DNA from: Granulicella mallensis
GTDB lineage: Bacteria; Acidobacteriota; Terriglobia; Terriglobales; Acidobacteriaceae
Length of the DNA: 64,000 nt
NCBI RefSeq assembly: GCF_014203225.1
Contig: NZ_JACHIO010000012.1
Location: forward strand, 1 to 64,000
Direction: 5' to 3'
Part shown: in pieces, positions 25,700-33,098 of the stretch
Position numbering within the stretch: position 1 is the first letter of the stretch
Layout: each line of letters opens with the position of its first letter
Translations under genes and position numbers: made by a program
The notes under the pieces: generated by a model
Database searches by the model: none
What the model was told of the DNA's origin: nothing
The model's input: only the letters and a program-made list of their open reading frames with translations

Positions 25700-26839
25700 A
25701 TGAAGATTTTCGTGCGCGCCTTCGCCTATAGCCTCACAGCCTGCAGCCTCACGATCTGTGGTCTAGCAGCCGCTCCCTCAGCGTTCGCCCAGCAGACCGT
25801 TCTTCCCTTGTGGCCTCACGCAACGCCCGAACCCGCTCAAACCACCGATCCGGAACGTGACGTCACGACCGACAAAGACGCCCTGATCGATGGGCGCCGC
25901 ACCGAGCGGCTCACGAACGTCACGAGCCCGACGATCACAGTCTATCCTCCCTCGGGAGTGAAGAACACAGGTGCGGCCGCACTCGTCTTTCCTGGCGGCG
26001 GCTATGCCCGTCTCGCCTGGAATGGGGAAGGCACCGACACCTGCGACTGGCTCAACTCCATCGGCATGACCTGCCTGCTGGTGAAGTACCGCGTCCCGGA
26101 GAAGGGCCGCTATCCTGACAACCCCGCCGACCTCGAAGACGCCCAGCAGGCCATGCGCCTGGCCCGCGCCCACGCCTCCGACTGGCACATCGACCCCGTC
26201 CGCATCGGAGTAGTGGGCTTCTCCGCCGGAGCGCACCTCGCCGTTACACTCGGCGCCCACTGGGACGACACCCATGTAGAAAGCACGCCCGCCGCGGCGG
26301 ATGTCGACACGAAGATAGATGCACGGCCCAACTTCAGCCTCGTCATCTATCCGGCCTACGTAGCAACCCCACCAGCCCTTACTGAAATTGATCCCGCTCT
26401 GGTGCCTGTCGCCAAAACTCCGCCGACATTTCTCCTGCAGGCTGAAGACGACGGCGTTCACGTTGAAAACTCACTGATCTACTACCGCGCGCTCAAGGAA
26501 GCGAAGGTCCCTGTAGAGATGCACCTCTACTCCACCGGAGGCCACGGCTTCGGCGTGCGTCCTCCCGGAAAGCCTGAGGAGCACTGGACGATCCTCGCCA
26601 CCATCTGGCTGCGCTCCCTCGGAGTAATTCCTTCTCTGGCCTCCCGCCACGGACCGGACCGCCCCTCGACGGGCGTACCGACACCCACTCCGTGCCCAAC
26701 CCCCACGGTCCCACAGCCTCCCCGCGCCGGGAACCCCGACCCCAAGAGCACAAGCCCAAACACCAACACAAACACCAGCGCGAACCCGAATACGAGCCCT
26801 GCAACCCAAACTGCGCAGCCTTATCCAAACTGCTGGTAG
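25700..26839 (+). CDS. exported alpha/beta hydrolase (acetyl esterase type) with Pro/Thr/Asn-rich tail
   Basis: A 379-residue secreted esterase-like enzyme. It has a signal peptide to about residue 29 (PSAFA-QQ), the oxyanion motif VFPGGGYARLAWNGEG and the nucleophile elbow GVVGFSAGAHLA near residue 172. The acid residue is probably in LLQAEDDGVHVEN and the His in GGHGFGVR. It fits BD-FAE/Axe2-like carbohydrate esterases acting on xylan. The last 60 or so residues are a low-complexity PTPTPCPTPTVPQPP and NTNTNTSANPNTS tail, possibly a surface linker. The start is ATG 25700 (an in-frame TTG lies 6 bases upstream). Confidence 0.82.
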   Translation: MKIFVRAFAYSLTACSLTICGLAAAPSAFAQQTVLPLWPHATPEPAQTTDPERDVTTDKDALIDGRRTERLTNVTSPTITVYPPSGVKNTGAAALVFPGGGYARLAWNGEGTDTCDWLNSIGMTCLLVKYRVPEKGRYPDNPADLEDAQQAMRLARAHASDWHIDPVRIGVVGFSAGAHLAVTLGAHWDDTHVESTPAAADVDTKIDARPNFSLVIYPAYVATPPALTEIDPALVPVAKTPPTFLLQAEDDGVHVENSLIYYRALKEAKVPVEMHLYSTGGHGFGVRPPGKPEEHWTILATIWLRSLGVIPSLASRHGPDRPSTGVPTPTPCPTPTVPQPPRAGNPDPKSTSPNTNTNTSANPNTSPATQTAQPYPNCW

Positions 26840-26874
26840 CGATTAGCAAAATTGCAACAGGTCCTTAGGGCACC

Positions 26875-26933
26875 GTGCAAACAGCTTGCTCAGACACAAA
26901 GGTTAAGGGCACGGGATGAACCCGTGCCCTTAA
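26875..26933. terminator. terminator hairpin within GTGCAAACAG repeat, copy 2
   Basis: GTGCAAACAGCTTGCTCAGA opens the repeat. The hairpin TTAAGGGCACGGG-ATGAA-CCCGTGCCCTTAA (26903-26933) closes it. It lies between the convergent esterase and phosphoesterase genes and probably ends both transcripts. The head matches 13756 and 51511. Confidence 0.65.
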
Positions 26934-26955
26934 TCATGCGAATTCGATGAATTCC

Positions 26956-28326
26956 CTAGAGGGACGGAAGCGTGGAGCTCGACGGAGCGGCGGGGATGGA
27001 TTTGCCAGCCGACCGCCAGTCGTCGACGAGGTCGGAGACGAGGAGCTTGAAGAAGTCGTAGCTCTCATTGTCGATCTCGCTGGCGAGCTCGAAGAGTCCG
27101 CAGGGGGTTGGGATGGGTGGAACGATGACCGGCAGAGCGGGAGCAACAGCGTTACCAGGGCTGGTGAAGTTGAGCGCAAGGGCAAGGTTAGCGATGTCGT
27201 TGGACGCGTCACGGCTGGTGAGCGGTGGCAGGTTGTAGCGCCATTCGATCAGCTTCAGAACAGAGGTGTGGTCGTAGAGGTTCGAATCAATCCGCGGGGT
27301 TGCGGGAGCGCCCTGGGTGAAGGGCGAGACGACGACGACAGGAACGCGGCAGCCAAGAAGCGTTTTGCCCTCGACCAGATCGGTATCCACACTGTTTGGA
27401 GCGTTGACGCGAGTGGGCGGAACTGTGTCGTAAAAGCCACCCCACTCGTCGCGGTTGAAGATGACGACGGTATTGCCCCACTTCGGTCCGGAGGTGACAG
27501 CGCGGTAGATCTGGCCCATGAAAGCTTCCCCGGCGCGGAGGTCGGCATGCGGATGGTCGTCGTTGCCCTCGCCATCGTCAAGAATCGTGAAGCTGGGGTC
27601 GACGAAGGAGACGGCGGGCAGAGTGCCTGCGGCTGCGTCAAGCAGGAACTGATCGAAGATCTCGGAGATAGGGAGATATTTGGTTCCCCAGAGTGCGAGA
27701 AAGGGAACATTGCCGAAGTAGTATTTGGAACTGACGCCTGCAGCGGCAAGCGTATCGAAGATCGTCGGTAACGTGGAGATATCGAGCGTGTTCGAGAGGC
27801 GATCGGTCTGTCCTGCAAGCTGGAAGATGCGATTGGGGAAGGTGGGCCCAAGGATGGAGGCGAAGTAGTTGTCACACGTGGTGAAGTTGCGGGCCATTGC
27901 GCCAAAGAACGACAGCTGCTCTTCGGTGTAGTAGCCGATCGAGAAGGTGTCGTTGGTAGTGGTTTGGAGCCATCCGTCCATCAGACCGCCGTTAACCTCG
28001 CTCCGGCCACCAGCGTAGGAGTGGTCCGGGTCAGGATGCGCGCAGCCGACGTAGGTAGTGAGTTGAGTGGTGGGATGGGACTCGCCGAAGCTGTCGACGA
28101 AGGAGAGACCGGCCTGTTTGCCGTTAGCGCCGGGCAGCCATCCGAGCAGGTGGTCGAAGCTGCGATTCTCCATCATGACGACGATAATGTGTTCGATCTG
28201 CGAAGCTTCGGGCGAAGGCAAGCCAATGGTCTGGGCCTGGGCGGAGTCGTGCAAGGTGCCGACCAGCGCCGCGGCAGACGCCGCGCCGGCCATTCCACGT
28301 AAGAAGTTTCTACGATTGACAGGCAT
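26956..28326 (-). CDS. Tat-exported phosphoesterase of the phospholipase C/acid phosphatase family
   Basis: A 456-residue protein with a twin-arginine leader (MPVNRRNFLRGMAGAASAAA). It belongs to the bacterial phospholipase C/AcpA superfamily: IEHIIVVMMENRSFDHLLGW carries the metal-binding Glu-Asn and nucleophile region, followed by GPTFPNRIFQLAGQ, DHPHADLRAGEAFM and NRDEWGGFYDTVPPTRV. It is predicted to hydrolyse phosphodiesters such as phospholipids or phosphate monoesters in the periplasm. It is a single gene ending at the terminator at 26903. The substrate (phosphatidylcholine or other) is unknown. Confidence 0.87.
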   Translation of the reverse strand: MPVNRRNFLRGMAGAASAAALVGTLHDSAQAQTIGLPSPEASQIEHIIVVMMENRSFDHLLGWLPGANGKQAGLSFVDSFGESHPTTQLTTYVGCAHPDPDHSYAGGRSEVNGGLMDGWLQTTTNDTFSIGYYTEEQLSFFGAMARNFTTCDNYFASILGPTFPNRIFQLAGQTDRLSNTLDISTLPTIFDTLAAAGVSSKYYFGNVPFLALWGTKYLPISEIFDQFLLDAAAGTLPAVSFVDPSFTILDDGEGNDDHPHADLRAGEAFMGQIYRAVTSGPKWGNTVVIFNRDEWGGFYDTVPPTRVNAPNSVDTDLVEGKTLLGCRVPVVVVSPFTQGAPATPRIDSNLYDHTSVLKLIEWRYNLPPLTSRDASNDIANLALALNFTSPGNAVAPALPVIVPPIPTPCGLFELASEIDNESYDFFKLLVSDLVDDWRSAGKSIPAAPSSSTLPSL

Positions 28327-28526
28327 GGATCAATCCCCCTTGAGGAACGGCCGGGAGACTGGGACCGTCCTGAATAAGACAGATGCGAGGCCATGCTAAC
28401 GGCGGCTTATTAATGGCGATTTAAAAGCAGGTGAATTTGGGAGAGTACAAATGCCGTGTGGCCGACATCTCTACGGCGGGTGGGCTAGATTTCATAGCGA
28501 TAGCGTCCCTACAGAAGTGGGTGCCC

Positions 28527-28562
28527 CACATCTCGCTTCTGAGATGTGGGCGTTCGCAGTGG
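28527..28562. repeat. REP-like palindrome, left of dead RAYT gene
   Basis: CCCCACATCTC-GCTTCT-GAGATGTGGG is a near-perfect hairpin. An inverted relative lies at 29046-29079 on the other side of the transposase remnant. Confidence 0.6.
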
Positions 28563-28580
28563 CAAGTTCGCGAGCACGGG

Positions 28581-29024
28581 CTACCCATGCCGATTCGACC
28601 CTACTGTTCCAGGAGTTCCTGTTAAGTAGTGAAGAAAACTCGACCATGCCCAATGTTCGGGTTGTTCCACGAGACCACGAATGACAGGATTGCGATGAAT
28701 GTACTTCATCTTTTACCGAAATTTATGGTCCGTATACACATTGAAATCATAGTAGCGGGCCTGCCAGAATGGCCGCTCCCTCTGCTGCACGGACACGGAT
28801 ATCTTTAGCGCCTGAAGGGCCTTTGCCAGGATCGCCCGTTTTGGTTCCCTGATCAACAGATGCACATGCTCTGGCATTACGACCTAGGCATTGATATAGC
28901 AGTCGTACTTCATGTGCATCTTTTCCAAAGACTCTTCGAAGAGCTCGCGCATCGCGGGAGTACCGAGATACGGAAGCCTCCAAGAACAAGAAAAGGTCAC
29001 AAGATGAAGGTTTCACGTCTCCAT
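28581..29024 (-). pseudogene. REP-associated tyrosine transposase (RAYT), three in-frame stops
   Basis: One reverse frame gives recognisable Y1 transposase sequence: NLHLVTFSCSWRLPYLGTP, KMHMKYDCYINA, VVMPEHVHLLIREPKR (HUH motif HVH), RERPFWQARYYDFNVYTD, MKYIHRNPVIRGLVEQPEHW and AWSSFLHYLTGTPG. The frame is interrupted by TGA near 29015, a TAG after CYINA and a TAA before KMKYIHRN. It is therefore a decayed gene, not a sequencing slip at one point. Inverted REP-like palindromes flank it, which is the usual RAYT setting. Confidence 0.85.
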
Positions 29025-29045
29025 CGTATGTCACTCATCCTACAA

Positions 29046-29079
29046 GCCCACGTCTCAAAAGCGAGATGCGGGGTACCCA
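29046..29079. repeat. REP-like palindrome, right of dead RAYT gene
   Basis: CCCACGTCTC-AAAAGC-GAGATGCGGGG can form a hairpin. Read on the reverse strand it matches the left copy: CCCCGCATCTCGCTTTTGAG against CCCCACATCTCGCTTCTGAG. Confidence 0.6.
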
Positions 29080-29143
29080 CCTTTTTTGCTTTCTATTCAG
29101 ACCTGGGCCACCCGCCATGGCCCCCGTCGCGGCGATGATTCCT

Positions 29144-29905
29144 TCAGGAAGATGAGGACGATTGGACGACGGTTTGGCGGAGATCGAAGGCGGGTACCCG
29201 GCATGGAACCTCCGGGTATTCTTCAGTCGCAAAAATGCCCGAGTCGAGACACGCTTCGAGACCGAGTAATAAGTCGTTCGATTCAGTAATCGCAGGCGAG
29301 TCAGGACTTTCCGAAGCTGTTAGTAGCAAGCCGTCGGACAAGCGCTCGCAACTGTAAAATGAACAGTTTCGGACTCGGTCTTCTCCGAGCAAGCTCAAGT
29401 AGGGATAGCCAAGGAAGGTCAACCAGTTCAACTGATCCAGCCGTTTCGTTGGGTTTCCCGGAGCAGACCGATGGTGCCTCTGATTGGACTGCCAAGCAGT
29501 TGCATATACCGCCCCACTCCAGACGATAAATTCTGTGATGATACGGATGAGCCGCACGACGCCATCTGAACCTGAAAATTCACTCGCTTCCACATCGAAC
29601 CAGATGTAATTTAGATTCGGGACTTTCCCCTTCCAGTTGGTCACTCCTAGAAGGAGTGCAGGGTTCTTCTTCGTGAAGTAAATCGAATTCGAAATCCTGC
29701 CTTTCCGCTCCTCTCCCCATGCGCGAATCACCTGATCTTCGGCCTCAGCGGCGAAGGTGTTCCTGATCGGCTCGAAATGCCCCCATTTGTCTGGAGTCCA
29801 TTTCCCACCTTCTAAGCTTCTCATCATAGACAAGAAGCGGTGCGCTTCTTCGACGCCGAGGAAGCGTTCGGTCCAGAGGTGAACGGAGATTACTGGCTTT
29901 CTCAT
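29144..29905 (-). CDS. candidate immunity protein for the orphan Tox-REase-type module
   Basis: A 253-residue cytoplasmic protein of unknown family (MRKPVISVHLWTERFLGVEE, with IWFDVEASEFSGSDGVVRLI and LDQLNWLTFLGYPYLSLLGE). It has no signal peptide or membrane segment. Its ATG overlaps the stop of the restored toxin frame by four bases (ATGA), the classic toxin-immunity arrangement. It remains open although the toxin upstream is frameshifted. The role as immunity protein is inferred from position and from the two parallel cassettes upstream. The C-terminus is serine-rich. Confidence 0.6.
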   Translation of the reverse strand: MRKPVISVHLWTERFLGVEEAHRFLSMMRSLEGGKWTPDKWGHFEPIRNTFAAEAEDQVIRAWGEERKGRISNSIYFTKKNPALLLGVTNWKGKVPNLNYIWFDVEASEFSGSDGVVRLIRIITEFIVWSGAVYATAWQSNQRHHRSAPGNPTKRLDQLNWLTFLGYPYLSLLGEDRVRNCSFYSCERLSDGLLLTASESPDSPAITESNDLLLGLEACLDSGIFATEEYPEVPCRVPAFDLRQTVVQSSSSS

Positions 29906-30722
29906 TGGGCAGGTTTCAACGTCTTCGTGATGTCCACGAACTTCCCATTAGTGTAGCGATATACGGATGCCCCACTGTTGTAAAGCTGCGTTGCAAGAGG
30001 CTTCGTTAGCTGGGTCTTCTCACCTAGGTACATTGAGAACTTCGCTCCCGCATCTTTAGCCGCGCCCATCAGATCCGTCAGTTGCTTGCTGTTCCCAAGC
30101 TTAGCGGTATCTTTACCTCTCCGATGGCTGCAGTCTTTTCGCCAACTTTGACCATCAAGTCTGGAACGCGGTAGTTCGCACCGTTTGCTTCTCCTTGAAG
30201 AATTCTCTCCGTGTTCTTCGGCGTTCCGCTGAAATTTTGAGCTTGCTCTTCCAGGAAGTTCCCAGTTTTAGCCAACTGAGCGCCCGCCCAGCTGCCCGCG
30301 CGGCTTAATCCGGCTTCAATTTGTCCGGAATATCGTTCGGCAACCTCTTCTGCTTCCGCTTCGAGCTGCTGCCCCGCAGGACTCTCGGCAAAGGCGACAA
30401 CCGCTGCGCCTTCAACGATGCAGAAGTCTTCTACGCAGTGCCCGTCGGGATTGGCCTTGGAGAGCGGGTTATTTAGCACATAGCTGTACAGATTGAGGCT
30501 CTGCGGATTGTCGAGCTTCGCATACGGCACAGGCTCGGCTTTGGCTGCCCAGTCGGGCGATATCCACCTGCCCATTGAGCTGGCATAGTACCTGGCCCCA
30601 AAGTAATCCAATCCTGATTCTGTATCTCTTTCTTTGCCGGTAAGGGCGGCTTCAGAGAACACCGCCTGAGAGGGATTTCGGAGAGAAGGCCGCACCATGT
30701 CTCTGTGTCGCTGGAAGGACAA
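29902..30722 (-). pseudogene. orphan RHS C-terminal module with Tox-REase-7-like toxin, frameshifted
   Basis: The first frame (30722-30078, 214 residues) holds an RHS core, GKERDTESGLDYFGARYYAS to NPDGHC, then a toxin region with GANYRVPDLMVKVGEKTAAI, GEVK. It then runs out of frame and stops. The next frame continues the toxin: LGNSKQLTDLMGAAKDAGAK, FSMYLGEKTQLTKPLATQLY, SGASVYRYTNGKFVDITKTL, to a TGA at 29902. The joint is near 30108-30116 and one missing base repairs it (GTAAAG-GATACC, giving EVKDT). The pattern PD...GEVK...KQL...TKL-PL suggests a restriction-endonuclease-fold toxin like Tox-REase-7. The only start is a weak TTG at 30722 without a ribosome site. Confidence 0.75.
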
Positions 30723-31099
30723 CAGGGGGCCGGAGCCGGGCTAAGGGATTGATTCTCAGATGGTTCCCCTACAGCAACGTGCGCTCGCCTCTAGCATAAC
30801 GCCAACATAGACATTTTTGTCTATTAGCCGCCTGTTTTCTTATAGTTCCCGCACAGTAACTTCAGGTTACTCTGTAGCTCCCATTCTGGGGTGACGTGTC
30901 AACATCCACCCATGCGCAGCATGGCCCCCGTTCCAGCGACGGTTTCCATGGAGGGCGAGGATGCTGCTGCGGCGGCTTTAGCGAGGCGTAGGAGCGTCCG
31001 AAGGCACTGGAAGCGCACCAGCGCTTCTCCGTGTCAGCTACACACAGAGAAGCCCATCGAAGCGGCCCTACGGATACAACCGCCTCTCATAGCTGACGA
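30723..31099. other. 377-base spacer between immunity gene and second orphan module
   Basis: No gene is supported. A short forward frame at 30891-31103 has no ribosome site and no recognisable motif. The part near 30785-30870 is AT-rich (ATTTTTGTCTATTAG, GTAACTTCAGGTTAC) and might hold a promoter for the downstream module. No RHS coding homology was seen. Confidence 0.35.
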
Positions 31100-31753
31100 C
31101 TAAGAAGTGACCGCAGGAAGCGCTAAAGAGAGCGCACGGAAGTCATCGAGATAGAGATCGTCATTCTCCAGAAGGTTTTTTTCGTATTCGTTCGCTAAAA
31201 GGGTGCGCTCTTTAACATCGCTTTCGAGAAGATATGCTGCAGCGAGCGCTCTCATGTAACGGGGGCCGGGGAACGGAGCTAAGTGAAGCTCTTTTGGGTC
31301 GGAGCTCCTAAGTATTCGATAGGCACCAGCAACCTCGGAGCAAGACTCCAAGAAGGGCAAGCCGATCTTGCCAAATGCTTCAAGAACCTGATCACAGATT
31401 GTCGGTATGTCCGAAACGCTAGCGACACTCCAACGAAGAGGCCGCCCCACTGAGAGGTTACCTAATTCACCCCCCAGAGTCATGCTCTTGCGCTTTTCCG
31501 CAGAAGTCCTTTTAGCATCGTATTCGTTTACCAAATCTTCGATTTTGTCGATCCGGACAGCGACATCAGCGGTGAGATCGAAGTCTCCTTTATGTTTGAT
31601 GAAGCTGATATGAAATGCCCACTTTCCAGTTAGGGTGGTCCTATAAAAAGACTGCCCTGACGGTTTCGGATTGAACCTAAATATTTTAATGCGGGTGCCC
31701 AGCTCAGCAAGGACTTGCTGCTCCGCACTCGGAAGTTCGGTTGCTTCGATCAT
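31100..31753 (-). CDS. candidate immunity protein for the PD-(D/E)XK orphan toxin
   Basis: A 217-residue cytoplasmic protein without recognised domains (MIEATELPSAEQQVLAELGT, IKHKGDFDLTADVAVRIDKI, PFPGPRYMRALAAAYLLESD). The start codon overlaps the stop of the toxin module by one base (TAATG), so the pair is translationally coupled. The immunity role is inferred from this position. Codon use is more AT-rich than in the flanking core genes. Confidence 0.6.
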   Translation of the reverse strand: MIEATELPSAEQQVLAELGTRIKIFRFNPKPSGQSFYRTTLTGKWAFHISFIKHKGDFDLTADVAVRIDKIEDLVNEYDAKRTSAEKRKSMTLGGELGNLSVGRPLRWSVASVSDIPTICDQVLEAFGKIGLPFLESCSEVAGAYRILRSSDPKELHLAPFPGPRYMRALAAAYLLESDVKERTLLANEYEKNLLENDDLYLDDFRALSLALPAVTS

Positions 31754-32592
31754 TAGGGCTTCCTCACTTCCGTTGGTAATTTGACGGTTTGGCCGCGAAG
31801 ATTTTCAGGTGCATTTTTCCCTACAATCTTGCCGCCTTTAGTTGCCATCGATTCATCTTTAGCCAGTTGAGCCGCCGTCCTAGTTGCTCCACCCGTCTTC
31901 ACTTCAACTGCGCCGAGTTTGCCTCCGTCTTGAACTAAGTGATCGACTACACGCAGTCCCTTTTCTGTTTGGACTCCAACCTGGCTGCCTAAAATTGTCT
32001 TTCCTTCAGAAACCAGTTGCTCAGCTACCTTTGCTTCTCCAGCTAATCCTTGGGCTCGATTAGCCAATATACCCGCTCCCTTTACGGCAGCCTCTTCTTC
32101 GCCCGCTCCTGGAATTGCCATACTGGCGATCCCGCCAACAACCATTGCACCTTCAGCCGCATGACTGTCTGGTGTGATCCGTTGGAACTCGTCGATTCGG
32201 CTTTGATACGGAAGCACCAGGTTTACAGCTTTGACTCCCAGATTGAGCGTATCCGGCACCACATTCAAAGCTCCACCAACAAAGCCAGTAATTTGATCCC
32301 AACAGCAGTGCCCATCCGGATCAGCTTGGCTTAGCGGATTATTCTTTACATAGCCATAGAGATTCAGAGACTGCGGATTGTCGAGATCGCTATACGGCAC
32401 GGCCTCCGGTTTGTCAGCCCAATCCGGCGACATCCACCGTCCCATGCTACTGGCGTAGTATCTGGCTCCGAAGTAGTCGAGACCTGATTCTGCATCTCTT
32501 TCTTTGCCGGTATAACGTGACTGGGTGCAAAACACACGTCGGATGCACAAGCGGCGGATTGCATCATAGCTATGGCCTCCTGCGTCGTACAT
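31753..32592 (-). CDS. orphan RHS C-terminal module with PD-(D/E)XK nuclease-type toxin
   Basis: A 279-residue fragment of an RHS protein. After about 28 residues it enters the conserved core GKERDAESGLDYFGARYYAS to DPDGHC (about residues 29-95). A helical linker leads to a toxin domain (about 180-279): LAGEAKVAEQLVSEGKTILG, RVVDHLVQDGGKLGAVEVKT. The spaced Asp and E-V-K fit the PD-(D/E)XK nuclease fold. There is no RHS barrel or export signal of its own and no good ribosome site at ATG 32592. It is probably an orphan module that can be recombined onto the full-length RHS gene upstream. Confidence 0.75.
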   Translation of the reverse strand: MYDAGGHSYDAIRRLCIRRVFCTQSRYTGKERDAESGLDYFGARYYASSMGRWMSPDWADKPEAVPYSDLDNPQSLNLYGYVKNNPLSQADPDGHCCWDQITGFVGGALNVVPDTLNLGVKAVNLVLPYQSRIDEFQRITPDSHAAEGAMVVGGIASMAIPGAGEEEAAVKGAGILANRAQGLAGEAKVAEQLVSEGKTILGSQVGVQTEKGLRVVDHLVQDGGKLGAVEVKTGGATRTAAQLAKDESMATKGGKIVGKNAPENLRGQTVKLPTEVRKP

Positions 32593-32753
32593 GAATTCCA
32601 GGTCTCAGAATCGAGACCCGGGCTATCCGCCAACAGGCCCATACCAGACATATCAGCCAAATCTTTAGAGCTAGCCAAGCGGACGAACCTCCGGTGCCAA
32701 TTATGGCGTACCAGAAGCATCCACGAACCTCACAGATCTAGTCGAAGTATTGA

Positions 32754-33086
32754 TTAGTGGATATCGACGTTGATAGAACCGAAACTCATCCGATAAGAGC
32801 GGGTTTGGGCCTGATGATTGACGAAGTCAGGCCACTCCACGATCAGATGCATTGAGTGCTCTGTGTACTGAAGAGTGAGAACCTCGCCGTCCTCGGATTC
32901 GGCTAACACATCTTCAACTCCGACGCCATCACGAGCGATCGATTGAACATCGTTCATCGTTATCGTCGCAGAGCGAATTTCGCTTCCAAGATGAACCTCA
33001 TCGAGCTCCAAAACAACGGCTTTGCCGTCACGTCGAACGCTGACGATACTGGATTCGTGGAAGCCCACTATTTGTGTGTCCTGCAT
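32754..33086 (-). CDS. candidate immunity protein of the main RHS toxin
   Basis: A 110-residue acidic protein (MQDTQIVGFHESSIVSVRRD, AVVLELDEVHLGSEIRSATI, VEDVLAESEDGEVLTLQYTE) with no known domain. It starts 12 bases after the stop of the 2044-residue RHS gene, with GGAG six bases before the ATG. Small size, acidity and position directly behind a polymorphic toxin fit an immunity protein. The family is unrecognised. Confidence 0.65.
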   Translation of the reverse strand: MQDTQIVGFHESSIVSVRRDGKAVVLELDEVHLGSEIRSATITMNDVQSIARDGVGVEDVLAESEDGEVLTLQYTEHSMHLIVEWPDFVNHQAQTRSYRMSFGSINVDIH

Positions 33087-33098
33087 ATTATCTCCCTG

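Noticed and set aside
30891..31103. 70-codon forward frame between the orphan RHS modules
   Set aside because: No ribosome site, no motif, and it runs opposite to all neighbouring genes.
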